NCBI GenBank assembly: GCA_910589415.1
Contig: OU342638.1
Coordinates: 12,502,014 to 12,566,013 of the forward strand
Source of the DNA: Malachius bipustulatus
Lineage: Eukaryota; Arthropoda; Insecta; Coleoptera; Melyridae
Direction of reading: 5' to 3'
Length of the DNA: 64,000 nucleotides
Positions within the stretch are counted from its first letter, which is position 1. Every line of letters starts with the position of its first letter. The position numbers were made by a program, and so were the translations under genes. Below are positions 36,203-47,050 of the stretch, piece after piece. The notes under the pieces were generated by a model. The model was not told the DNA's origin, searched no databases, and was given only the letters and a program-made list of their open reading frames with translations.

Positions 36203-37270
36203 ACATGTGCGGCCTTGCCCATATATATAGCAGTGTTGCCAGATTTATTTAGTGATGCTTTTAGTAGATCGGATTGGTATACCTAATCAATTTATTATTA
36301 ATAATTGAAGTCGAGTAGGTAGTAGATACGTACCTACCTATGGCTATGTTGCACTTTAGCGTCATCGGTAACTCAGGTCTTTGGTCAGGTGAAAAAAAAA
36401 AAGAAAAAAAAACCTACCCTGACCAAAGACCTGACTTACCGTTAGCGGTGAGTTTTTTTTTTACTTTTTTTTATTTTGTTAATAGTATTATTATACTTTT
36501 CTATTGCGGTTTCATGTTTCTGCTGTAGGTACACTATAAAATAATTGTAAATACACTAAGGGTTTGATGATGTACTATTTATAAACTTAAAAAAAATAAT
36601 GCATCAAGTATTAATATTATTTATACATTTTTTTCAATTTTATTTAATGTAGAAAATCGGAATTCTGTAAAATCTGGCAACGTAGCCATACAAGAGCATG
36701 CAAATAACTCAACGGTATTTAGAAATTCCTTCGCCCAATTGAGCTGTAGGATTATAAGAACCCCCGTCGTGTCGAAGGGTCACTCAGGTAATTTCGCACA
36801 ACTGAGAAACGCCGGGCGTTTTACGTTGCCAAGTTGTGAATACTTTTTTATAAATTACTTTTCCTATTACCGTAATCGCTCCTAATTGCACTGTATTATA
36901 TTATATCTGCTTTCACAACAGTCGTTAGGTTACGTGAGGGGCCCTTTGAGGCTACTTGAAAACTTCTGACATTTTGGACTTTACCACAGCAGCCAGGTAT
37001 CCTATTATGCAGTTGAAGTGATTATGTGATGATTTTTTTTTTACTTTTCATCACCATGTAGAGGTATAAACGTTTCAACTGCTAATAGGATACCTTATAA
37101 AAAGTAAAAACAGGAACATGTAAGCCGTTTTCCGATATACAGGGTGTCCAGTTTAAAATGCAGTATAGGTACATGGGTATATTGGAAACGGCAGTAGTAA
37201 TGAAGGGACTGGCCTTGAACTAATTACTCCGCTAACGAGCTTTTCTCTCATTAACGACCTCGTTAGTGAT
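36203..37270. other. Intronic stretch of the paralogue before the Polinton
   Basis: No gene. A hairpin lies at 36,366-36,441, where CAGGTCTTTGGTCAGG pairs with its inverse; the same word recurs inside the palindrome at 54,592-55,969. About 36,820-36,900 matches 22,730-22,800 in the first DUF4780 gene's intron. Near 37,135 a TATACAGGGTGTCC marks palindrome debris. Confidence 0.4.
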
Positions 37271-37959
37271 AGCGATTTCTCTCATTAACGATCAAGATAT
37301 CAAGATCATGATAATGACCTAGATTACTAGATGTATTTTTTTTTAAGATGCATTTGATGGGAAATATTTAATTAGTAATCAAAGTAATTGCATGTATGAG
37401 TCGCTCCTAAGATTTAAATACTTGATAATATTTATAAAATTAGAAACATATTAAGATGAGAATAATTCGCGAAAATATTCCAAAGTTGATATATACATTA
37501 TGAATCTACGTATGCCTTCTTATTTACATGCTGTCTCATTAGAAAATTTAAAAGCGACGTCATTCGGATTACTCATGTAGTTATGAACAAAATGGTATGG
37601 ATTTTGATATTGTATCTTTTGATATTGATATTAAGAGTTTACTCTTAAGGTGGAATTTCTACGAGCACTTTCATAGAAAATATTTCATTAGTAATTACAT
37701 GTATGAGTCGCCTCTACCTTTAAATACTTAAAATCTGGTTAGAAAATAAGAAGCATATTACGATGGAGTTTATACACCAATTTGCAAAAATATTTCATTA
37801 GAAATTTATATTCCACGTCATTCGGGTTACTCATGTAGGTATAGACATAGGGCGCGGACTTTGCGAAGACTTTCACTAACAATTAATTAATTATCAGTAT
37901 AATGCAGATTTAATGTCCCTTGGAGGTTATATAAGACAAACTTTTATCATTCAAGTACA
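37271..37959 (+). repeat. Polinton left TIR
   Basis: Matches the reverse complement of 52,572-53,219 through nearly its whole length, from AGCGATTTCTCTCATT to CATTCAAGTACA. It has about 45 extra bases near 37,450-37,495 that are absent from the right copy. A related CTCTCATTAACGA word is repeated just outside at about 37,243, so the true end may lie slightly further left. Confidence 0.85.
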
Positions 37960-37975
37960 GTTCTATATGCACGGC

Positions 37976-39852
37976 AGTAGAAGCTGTGATACTGACCTTG
38001 AATTAATCACCCTGATTAACCGGTTTAACCGGTTCTTAATTACCTTGTTTTCACTTTCACTATTTTCCATGACGTAATATCCTGATTAACCGGTTTAAAC
38101 CGGTTTTTTACCTTGTTTTCACTTTTCCATGACGTGATTAATTACCACACTTTCACTTTTCCATGACGTAACACAGTTTGGTAGATTTCCATGTCGTTTT
38201 TATCAAAAATATTTTTATTCTCTAAGATAACCTCTCATCTGATGAGACGAAATCTTAGAGAAAGATTGAAAAATGCAATTTTATTGGGGTGAGAGGAAGA
38301 TGAGAGGAAATCTTAGAGAAAGATTAAATTTTACTGGGATGAGAATTTAAAAATGGACACGCCCAAATGAGGAATGTTGTTCCGTCATGGAAAAGTGAAA
38401 GTGTGTCCATGACGTAACACAGTTTGGTAGATTTCCATGACGTTTTTATCAAAAATATTTTCATTCTCTAAGATACCCTCTCATCTGATGAGACGAAATC
38501 TTAGAGAAAGATTGAAAAATGCAATTTTATTGGGGTGAGAGGAAGATGAGAGGAAATCTTAGAGAAAGATTAAATTTTACTGGGATGAGAATTTAAAAAT
38601 GGACACGCCCAAATGAGGAATGTTGTTCCGTCATGGAAAAGTGAAAGTGTGTCCATGACGTAACACAGTTTGGTAGATTTCCCATCGATAGAAATATTTA
38701 CGTGGAATTTTGATAGCTCAAGAAAACTTTCCAATACTTAACCGGCTCTTAACTCTCTTGCCCCTTTCACTTTTACCATGACGTAATCAATTACCTTGTT
38801 CTCACCACCGCATTCCATAACGCAACAACATTCCTCATTTGGGCGTATAAAAATTCCATTTTTAAAATTCTCAACCATATAAGATTTAATTTATCAATCT
38901 TTCTCTATGATTTTGATAACTTTTTTCAACCACCTGCAGCTTACATTACATAATAATATGATAATCTGAAATAAATTTTTCATAAAATTTTAGACTAGAA
39001 TTTTATTATTTTATCGCTAATATTAAGTACTTATTTCTTGTTTTTAGCAACCCGCCCAGCAGATTTTTTACCTTTTTATATTTATCAAAATATGTGAACA
39101 AGAGCTCTTGATTGATAGAATGCTATTTTATAGTTTGAGTAATCTTGAAGTTTTATTAAAATATTTTAAATTATTTTGATAAGTCTTCTCAAATAGACGC
39201 TGATAAGGTTCACATATGCTAATCACATTTCTTCAAATTAGCAAAAAATAATTAAAAATGGATTCAAATGCGATGACTACAAATTCGTGCAAGTGCGTAG
39301 GTACCTATAGTAAGCTTTCACCTGAAAAATTTCCAACTTTCATGCGGTACGTAATCATAACTCTTCTTCTCGAATAGAAGTTGATAAGATTCACATAATA
39401 TGATAATAATTGTATACGAAAAATTGTTGTAAAAACACCACCATCAAAAATATGTAAATAAGAAACCGGTGTTTCGCGTCGTGAGTGCAAATGCAAATAC
39501 CTAACAAGCTTTTACCTGAAAAATTTTTACGCAATTTGACAAATTTCCAACCTTAATGATACCTAATCACCGTTTAATGGGAAGAAGACTTATAAAACGC
39601 AAAACACTTTTCGAATATGGTTCATATTTACACTTCAACGAGAAAGGTAAGAATCGATTTTTATTGCTAGTAATTTCATTATTTAACTTATTATTGTGTC
39701 TAAGACAATAATAATAATTTTTATTATAATTATATCTAATAAAATGTAACCATTTTTGTCTATTTCAGCTTAAACATAAACCAAACACCCCTCTCCCACC
39801 CCCCAACTAATAATTTTTGGTTGAACAAAACTTGGAGATCAACGAGAAAGGT
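37976..39852 (+). repeat. Miniature Polinton left TIR
   Basis: 1,877 bp, inverted copy of 41,595-43,762. From outside in: AACCGGTTTAAACCGG-like palindromic words, two copies of a ~246-bp tandem unit, an 800-bp unique part, then a leader with CAACGAGAAAG followed by a GTAAGAAT splice donor. That leader-donor word occurs twice (about 39,640 and 39,840). Confidence 0.85.
38161..38667 (+). repeat. 246-bp subterminal tandem repeat, left arm
   Basis: The word CCATGACGTAACACA starts at 38,161, 38,405 and 38,653, giving two full units of 244 and 248 bp. Each unit holds inverted words CTCTCATCTGATGAGACG and a CTTAGAGAAAGATT motif that occurs twice per unit. Confidence 0.85.
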
Positions 39853-40151
39853 AAGAATCTATTTTTATCGTTAGTGATTTTATCATTATTTTAAACTTAT
39901 TTGTGTCTAAGATAATTATATCTAACAAAATGTAATCATTTTTGTTTCTTTCAACCAAACACCCAACTAATAATTTTAAACATAATTTTAAACACTTTTT
40001 TACATTTGTGAAGAAAAACTTTTGAGATTACATTAAAAGTGAGTACCCATCTTACATACTTTTACTATACCTTCTGACGTAACACGTGCATAATTATTGT
40101 TGATAAGTTTTATTATCGAGCTTAACTGAAATGAATTTGTATTTTTCAGAC

Positions 40152-40904
40152 ATGTCTTTGAAACGAGCGCCTGCGGTAGACATCGAGGAGTCAATAAAAC
40201 CTTGCAAGATATATAAAGGGCTGGAAGCCCTTCTGAACGACGACGACATCCCAGAAAACGTTTGGAGGGTTGCCGAAGCAGCCAGACCATCAACGAGGCG
40301 ATGTTCGATGGTGGAGCTAAACATTAAATACCCCATCTCATTCAAGACACTACCGCTAAACGATAGTGGTTGTAAACAAATAACCATAGGTATAAATCCC
40401 TTGAAAAAATTTCAAGTGATTGTCAAGATCGGTAGAGTAAACGGTGACGGGTCATGTGTTGTGATGGACACGTTAGAATTGGCAGAGCTGCTGCAGTATC
40501 TACCAGCAATTATTGATGATTGCGAGAAAATTGTTGACGAGAAGAAACGGCGAGTGTTCCAGACGGCGAGCTACGAGATCAACCCATGCCCAGGCACAAA
40601 TATTCTCATCAAACCGAAGTTTGAAGCAAACTACGGGTATAATGTCTACCTGGGCGTGGCAAGTTTGAAGAGGTTGTTATTGCTGGAAAGCTTTATAAAC
40701 TGCATCGTAGATGATCTCCAAGACCCGGACAACCACATAACTTCTGAAGAGTCTTTCAAGGGTTTTGTGAATAATGTTGGAAGATACGTACTGCAAACCC
40801 ACCAGGGTAGGAAGCTACAACATGTCAACAGTTGTAGACTACTGCTTCAGTGATGAGCGGGTATACAAATATAAAGATGAACTGTTAGAAATTTTATTAT
40901 AAAA
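40152..40904 (+). pseudogene. Unrecognised Polinton-associated protein (miniature element copy)
   Basis: I do not recognise the family. After a TTTTTCAG acceptor at 40,150 the frame starts MSLKRAPAVDIEESIKP and stays open for 233 residues. A one-base frameshift near 40,805 then moves the conserved C-terminal part (YNMSTVVDY) to another frame that ends near 40,900. Shared landmarks with the host copy at 44,121 are LPLNDSGCKQ, INPCPGTNI and GYN or GFN followed by LG. No cysteine clusters, signal peptide or membrane segment. It precedes the ATPase in both elements, so the pair may act together. The leader is spliced, with donors in the TIR. Confidence 0.7.
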
Positions 40905-41064
40905 TTTCCTAAATATTTTTAAATTGGATTGAAAAAGTATTAAAGTTTATGTTAGATGTATTTTGTATTTTTGTTTTTCTGTACCCAGTATATTATTGCT
41001 AATATAAGCAAATGTGCTCAACATACTTGATCATTTGAAAAATTCATGCACAGTTAACTGCAGT

Positions 41065-41640
41065 ATGGATCAACGATTCAAGCACCCATTTACAGCAATT
41101 ATTGCAGGTCCAACTTCTTGTGGAAAATCAGTTTTCACCATAAATTTTGTTAAAAATCTTCAAGTTATGTGTAGTGAAAATTTTAGAAATATCGTATGGT
41201 ATTACGACCAACCCTTGAGCATTAGTAATAATGAGCTGCCAAATGTTAATTTCAAACAAGGTGTACCTAATATGGATGACTTTGACGGGAATGTATCAAG
41301 TTTAATAATCGTAGATGTTCTAATGAGAGAGGCGGATGGGAGACTTGTCGACATTTTTACCAAAGGTAGTCATCACCGTAATAAAAGTGTCTTCTACGTA
41401 ACCCAAAATTTATTTCATCAGGGAAAAGGACAAAGGGACATTTCTTTGAATGCGAACTTGAAAAAAATGGTTTTCGAAGAAGAAGGTGAAAAGTACGTGT
41501 TGAACGAAAGATCAATTAAAAGGGTAGGTACATTAGATATAGTAAGCAGACCAGAGAGAAAAATTTACCTACCTCAAAAGGTAGTTTACACTACACCTTT
41601 CTCGTTGATCTCCAAGTATTCTTCAACCAAAAATTATTAG
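41065..41640 (+). pseudogene. Packaging ATPase, C-terminally replaced (miniature element)
   Basis: FtsK/HerA-type genome-packaging ATPase as in Polintons. The start MDQRFKHPFTAIIAGPTSCG contains Walker A GPTSCGKS at about residues 15-22. The Walker B strand reads SLIIVDVLM, where a second acid is expected, so Asp has become Val. YVTQNLFHQGKGQRD, the following conserved strand, is present. After SLNAN the frame departs from the ATPase sequence of the host copy and runs about 60 residues through unrelated sequence and the first bases of the right TIR. The C-terminal third of the ATPase is therefore gone. An ATG 51 bases upstream is also in frame. Confidence 0.8.
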
Positions 41641-43762
41641 TTGGGGGGTGGGAGAGGGGTGTTTGGTTTATGTTTAAGCTGAAATAGACAAAAATGGTTA
41701 CATTTTATTAGATATAATTATAATAAAAATTATTATTGTCTTAGACACAATAATAAGTTAAATAATGAAATTACTAGCAATAAAAATCGATTCTTACCTT
41801 TCTCGTTGAAGTGTAAATATGAACCATATTCGAAAAGTGTTTTGCGTTTTATAAGTCTTCTTCCCATTAAACGGTGATTAGGTATCATTAAGGTTGGAAA
41901 TTTGTCAAATTGCGTAAAAAATTTTCAGGTAAAAGCTTGTTAGGTATTTGCATTTGCACTCACGACGCGAAACACCGGTTTCTTATTTACCTACATATTT
42001 TTGATGGTGGTGTTTTTACAACAATTTTTCGTATACAATTATTATCATATTATGTGAATCTTATCAACTTCTATTCGAGAAGAAGAGTTATGATTACGTA
42101 CCGCATGAAAGTTGGAAATTTTTCAGGTGAAAGCTTACTATAGGTACCTACGCACTTGCACGAATTTGTAGTCATCGCATTTGAATCCATTTTTAATTAT
42201 TTTTTGCTAATTTGAAGAAATGTGATTAGCATATGTGAACCTTATCAGCGTCTATTTGAGAAGACTTATCAAAATAATTTAAAATATTTTAATAAAACTT
42301 CAAGATTACTCAAACTATAAAATAGCATTCTATCAATCAAGAGCTCTTGTTCACATATTTTGATAAATATAAAAAGGTAAAAAATCTGCTGGGCGGGTTG
42401 CTAAAAACAAGAAATAAGTACTTAATATTAGCGATAAAATAATAAAATTCTAGTCTAAAATTTTATGAAAAATTTATTTCAGATTATCATATTATTATGT
42501 AATGTAAGCTGCAGGTGGTTGAAAAAAGTTATCAAAATCATAGAGAAAGATTGATAAATTAAATCTTATATGGTTGAGAATTTTAAAAATGGAATTTTTA
42601 TACGCCCAAATGAGGAATGTTGTTGCGTTATGGAATGCGGTGGTGAGAACAAGGTAATTGATTACGTCATGGTAAAAGTGAAAGGGGCAAGAGAGTTAAG
42701 AGCCGGTTAAGTATTGGAAAGTTTTCTTGAGTTATCAAAATTCCACGTAAATATTTCTATCGATGGGAAATCTACCAAACTGTGTTACGTCATGGACACA
42801 CTTTCACTTTTCCATGACGGAACAACATTCCTCATTTGGGCGTGTCCATTTTTAAATTCTCATCCCAGTAAAATTTAATCTTTCTCTAAGATTTCCTCTC
42901 ATCTTCCTCTCACCCCAATAAAATTGCATTTTTCAATCTTTCTCTAAGATTTCGTCTCATCAGATGAGAGGGTATCTTAGAGAATGAAAATATTTTTGAT
43001 AAAAACGTCATGGAAATCTACCAAACTGTGTTACGTCATGGACACACTTTCACTTTTCCATGACGGAACAACATTCCTCATTTGGGCGTGTCCATTTTTA
43101 AATTCTCATCCCAGTAAAATTTAATCTTTCTCTAAGATTTCCTCTCATCTTCCTCTCACCCCAATAAAATTGCATTTTTCAATCCTTCTCTAAGATTTCG
43201 TCTCATCAGATGAGAGGGTATCTTAGAGAATGAAAATATTTTTGATAAAAACGTCATGGAAATCTACCAAACTGTGTTACGTCATGGACACACTTTCACT
43301 TTTCCATGACGGAACAACATTCCTGATTTGGGCGTGTCCATTTTTAAATTCTCATCCCAGTAAAATTTAATCTTTCTCTAAGATTTCCTCTCATCTTCCT
43401 ATCACCCCAATAAAATTGCATTTTTCAATCTTTCTCTTAGATTTCGTCTCATCAGATGAGAGGGTATCTTAGAGAATGAAAATATTTTTGATAAAAACGT
43501 CATGGAAATCTACGAAACTGTGTTACGTCATGGAAAAGTGAAAGTGTGGTAATTAATCACGTCATGGAAAAGTGAAAACAAGGTAAAAAACCGGTTTAAA
43601 CCGGTTAATCAGGATATTACGTCATGGAAAATAGTGAAAGTGAAAACAAGGTAATTAAAAACCGGTTAAACCGGTTACTCAGGGTGATTAATAGGTAATT
43701 AAGAACCGGTTAAACCGGTTAATCAGGGTGATTAATTCAAGGTCAGTATCACAGCTTCTACT
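41595..43762 (-). repeat. Miniature Polinton right TIR
   Basis: 2,168 bp, inverted copy of the left TIR but longer, because it holds three rather than two ~246-bp tandem units and an extra ~45 bases of ACCGGTTTAACCGGT-type sequence near the end. The rest is almost identical, implying recent origin or ongoing homogenisation. Confidence 0.85.
42781..43533 (-). repeat. 246-bp subterminal tandem repeat, right arm
   Basis: TGTGTTACGTCATGG starts at 42,781, 43,027, 43,273 and 43,519: three units of exactly 246 bp. The left arm has two. Copies within the array differ at only a few bases. Confidence 0.88.
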
Positions 43763-44120
43763 CACGGCTGAAGGTAAGCTCTCTGTGTTAATAATAATAA
43801 TTTTAGCTGACGTTTGATATAACTGCATTTATTGTTTATTTTTATATTATTATACAATATACAAGTAGGTAATATAAAATAATATTTATTTGTAGACACT
43901 CGCTCATATTTCACCGACATTGTCCGCTTGCTTGTTAGAAGATCTTGCACTTCATTAATCGATATAATTCCTTATGAGTACTTTAATTTTATTATAACTT
44001 TTTTCTATAGTTACATTACTATCCTTTTTATTTAGTTGCATGTAATCCAATTTTACTCTAATATTTCATTAGTTTATTTCATAAATTTTATTTCATAAAT
44101 TTTTACAGACAATATAAGTA

Positions 44121-44936
44121 ATGGCTGCGAAAAGAAGAAGCTCCATAATCGACATCGAAGATGCAATTCGCCCAAGTAAAATATTAAAACCGGCAGCTCT
44201 CGATGACGGTGTAGAAATTCCGGAAAAGGTGTGGCAGATAGCGGATTCCCGAGTTTCAACGACCAGTTTTAAGATGACCGAATTAAACTCAAAAAACCTT
44301 ATCTCTGCACGGACCCTCCCACTGAATGATAGCGGATGCAAACAACTCACCATAGGGATCAACATTCTTAAAAATTTTCAAATTGTGGTGAAAATTACAA
44401 CCCCGACGTAGGGGTTGTTATGGATAAGGTGGCTTTGGCCGAGTTTATGCAGATTTTACCGACAGTGGTCAAAGAGTGTGAAGAAATTAAAAACGACAAA
44501 AAACGCAACAACTTTGAGATGGTCCATTACAAAATCAACCCGTGCCCGGGGACCAACATTCACATCGCCCCGAGATTTGAAGCAGGCTACGGGTTCAATA
44601 TGCATCTAGGCCTAGTGAGTTTAAAAAGGTTGCTCGATCATTTTAAACGATTATCTTAATATGATAATAGAAGATTTGGAAGGTGAAAGAAGGTGTATTA
44701 ATAATGAGAATCAGCTGAAAGTCTACATCAACGACATAGCGAGATACATCCTGGCCACATCCCAAGTATGGAATTTCAACATGGAGACTGTCATGGAGTA
44801 TTACAGAAGTGAGGAGATAGTTTATAATACCAGGATGGATCTAATAGAAATTATGGTGAAGTTGCCAACATATTTCCTAAAACTACTCGAAACCACTGTC
44901 AAGAATATGCTTGAATATAATCGAGGCTATTTTTAA
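44121..44936 (+). pseudogene. Unrecognised Polinton-associated protein (host element copy)
   Basis: Homologue of the gene at 40,152. It follows a TTTTTACAG acceptor at about 44,109 and starts MAAKRRSSIIDIEDAIRP, with LPLNDSGCKQLTIGINI, then YKINPCPGTNIHIAPRFE. A frameshift lies near 44,405, another near 44,650, and the last part (INDIARYILATSQVW, then NMETVMEYY) is read to 44,936. In total about 270 residues. The leader exon would start at the left TIR and is now split by the miniature element inserted at 37,976. First in the structural gene row, before the ATPase. Function unknown. Confidence 0.7.
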
Positions 44937-44982
44937 TGCAATTTATTATTTTTACTTTTAATATTATATATTTGTATATAAA

Positions 44983-45139
44983 TAGAAAATTGTTAAGGGC
45001 TATAGGCAAAAGTCTTTTCTTAAAGTGTGGTCTTTATTATAATATCAACGTTTCGACCGAACAATTTGGGTCATCTTCGGGATTAATAATTAGTATAATA
45101 ATAATAATAATATATACTATAGTCCTTAACAATTTTCTA
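44983..45139. repeat. Small inverted-repeat insertion with Penelope-like motif
   Basis: TAGAAAATTGTTAAGGGCTA is mirrored at the right as TAGTCCTTAACAATTTTCTA. The minus strand inside reads CCGAAGA, a T, GACC...GGTC and GAAACG (45,090-45,049), the same core-stem-GAAA order as at 9,150-9,190. It may be a fragment of a Penelope-like terminal repeat. It lies between the first two genes of the host Polinton. Confidence 0.4.
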
Positions 45140-45349
45140 TTAATATATTTATTTGGCAATTACTTCTATTATAATTATTTGTATAGTATATATATTATGT
45201 ACTATCAATGGTAAATAGTTTTAAATAAATGTCTTGTGATTTGTTTACACAGCTCATTTAAAAAAAGTCTTCCTACCTGGTCAGATATAGTTAGTAAAAA
45301 TAGTAATAATAATTTAATTAAAAATAAATATTTTTCACATTTTGTGGAA

Positions 45350-45994
45350 ATGGATCAGAGATTCAAACATCCGTTTACAGCGATAATTGCTGGACCGACT
45401 TCATGTGGAAAGTCCGTTTTTACAATCAACTTTGTTAAAAATGTGCACATAATGTGTGATGTGAAATTTACAAATATTGTGTGGTACTATGATCAACCAT
45501 TAAGTCTTGACAATACACTATCGGAAGTCGTTTTTAAACATGGTACCTACTCCGAATATGGACGATTTTGAAGGTAGTACTCCAAGTTTAATAATAATTG
45601 TAGACGATTTAATGAATGAGAGAATCGGGTGGAGATCTGGTTGATATTTTTACCAAAGGTAGTAACACAGAATCTATTCCATCAAGGAAAAGGTCAAAGA
45701 GATATTTCCTTAAACGCAAATTACATTATATATTTCAAAAATCCTCGTGATAAAAGTCAGATTAATTATTATCTTGCCAGACAAATAGCCCCAGACAACA
45801 TAAAATTTATATTGGAGTCATACAAAGATGCCACGAAGAGACCGCACGGGTATTTATTGTTCGATTTAAAACAGTCAACACCGGAACCCCTGCGAATTAG
45901 AACCAACGTTCTAACACATGAGCACCCCTGTGTAATATATCTACTCAAGAATGTATATAAAAACGAGGAAATATGGAAAAACATGTTATTATAG
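45350..45994 (+). pseudogene. Packaging ATPase of the host Polinton (broken)
   Basis: Starts MDQRFKHPFTAIIAGPTSCG with Walker A GPTSCGKS, then WYYDQPLS. A frameshift near 45,560 precedes the Walker B strand (LIIIVDDLMN, intact in the shifted frame). Around 45,660 about 28 bases are missing compared with the miniature-element copy, after which VTQNLFHQGKGQRD resumes and the C-terminal part (FKNPRDKSQINY, ARQIAPDN) is open to 45,994. These lesions make it inactive. In Polintons this enzyme is thought to drive DNA into capsids. Confidence 0.85.
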
Positions 45995-45998
45995 AAAT

Positions 45999-46338
45999 AT
46001 GTCTCGCAGGGTAATCACCCACACACCTACATTCTACATTGAAATTTTTAGCCAGCGCACCACCAAAACAAATTAAAGCGCTTATAAAATCATCTGACTC
46101 AAACCTAATTAGATGTATTTGTGAATGTGCCTATAATACTTTAAAGGGGAATGCTCGACTAACACAGACTCAAAAAAATAAGTTGATACCATACAAGAGT
46201 GCACTTAGACGTCTAGTAAAAAAAAGTGAACCTATATCTGCAAAGAAGAAAATTTTAGTTCAAAAAGGTGACGCACTGCTACCTCTTATTTTAGCCCCTT
46301 TAATATCAGGTGTTTTGGGTAGCTTGTTCAACCGGTAA
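45999..46338 (+). pseudogene. Small basic virion protein, pX-like
   Basis: About 110 residues. The ATG at 45,999 gives MSRRVITHT, then a one-base shift leads to the conserved frame from 46,039: KALIKSSDSNLIRCICECAYN, a Lys/Arg-rich middle, and the C-terminal ILVQKGDALLPLILAPLISG. The basic body followed by a hydrophobic G-x-LLPLI tail is like the core protein of Polintons and adintoviruses that has been compared with adenovirus pX. It is placed directly after the ATPase, as expected in a structural gene row. Confidence 0.65.
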
Positions 46339-46339
46339 T

Positions 46340-47044
46340 ATGGATCACACAAAGAAGATGTACCTTGTAAACCCAGATATTTTTAACCAATTAAAAAACA
46401 GTGATGAAATAAAAACAAATACTTTATCAAAACTTGATTTAGAAATGCAGCAAATTCTAAACTCTAAACTACCCGAGAAAGAAAAATGGAATATTTATTA
46501 CGGTGTTCTTCAGAGATTTCTTCATTTTTCTAATTTGTCACGTCAGCCTACCAAGTTATTTCAGGAACCTGAAGAAGGAGAAAAAGAAACGAAGCAGCCA
46601 GATAACGCTAGATCGGAAAGTGCGGACGACATTAGTAAAGATGAACTCCCACTAGAAGCTATATTAAAGACTGTACCGAAAACTTCACGCAGTAAAACTT
46701 AATTTCTCTTAGAGAATGCTCAGCGTAGTGGAGGTGTTCAATGGGATAAAAACGGTGAAGTTTTAATAAATAACCAAAAAATTGAGGGGTCTAATATAAT
46801 TGATTTAGTAAACGATCTAGTGCGCACGCAAAAGTCAAGAAAACCTGAAGGTATTGACTCGTTTCTGAAAGTCTTGAAAAATATCAACACTCCCTTAGAA
46901 TTCATCGGGAACACGGCACATAAAAATAAAATACTTGGTAAAAATTCACCTCCCACTTCGCGAGGTACCACCAAATCCAAACAACCAGAGGATGGCACAC
47001 ATCTACCACAACACGATAATTTTTACTGGGACCCGCTTTATTGA
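46340..47044 (+). pseudogene. Conserved Polinton protein of unknown function (one nonsense codon)
   Basis: About 234 codons. The N-terminal part, MDHTKKMYLVNPDIFNQL, then EMQQILNSKLPEKEKW and YYGVLQRFLHF, resembles the protein usually encoded next to the integrase in Polintons. The frame is cut by a TAA at 46,700-46,702 and then continues unshifted with VQWDKNGEVLIN and SNIIDLVNDLVR to the stop at 47,042-47,044. It starts two bases after the previous stop and ends seven bases before the integrase ATG. Apart from the single stop the frame is clean, so the damage is recent. Its role is not known. Confidence 0.7.
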
Positions 47045-47050
47045 AAAAGT

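Larger units (their letters stand above)
37976..43762. mobile_element. Nested miniature Polinton (two genes, 5.79 kb)
   Basis: The element begins AGTAGAAGCTGTGATACTGA and ends with the exact inverse (TCAGTATCACAGCTTCTACT). It is flanked on both sides by CACGGC (37,970-37,975 and 43,763-43,768): a 6-bp target duplication with 5'-AG ends, the Polinton signature. TIRs are 37,976-39,852 and 41,595-43,762. The 1.74-kb unique core encodes only a homologue of the host element's first gene and a truncated ATPase. There is no integrase, polymerase or capsid gene, so it must move with help in trans. Confidence 0.88.

Noticed and set aside
38161..43533. CRISPR-like array
   Set aside because: The 246-bp units are contiguous tandem repeats without unique spacers, in a eukaryotic transposon.
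41910..43950. Open frames inside the miniature Polinton TIR (for example 41,910-42,143)
   Set aside because: The same frame appears in the opposite TIR (39,305-39,496) because of the inverted repeat, but it has no upstream leader and no recognised content.
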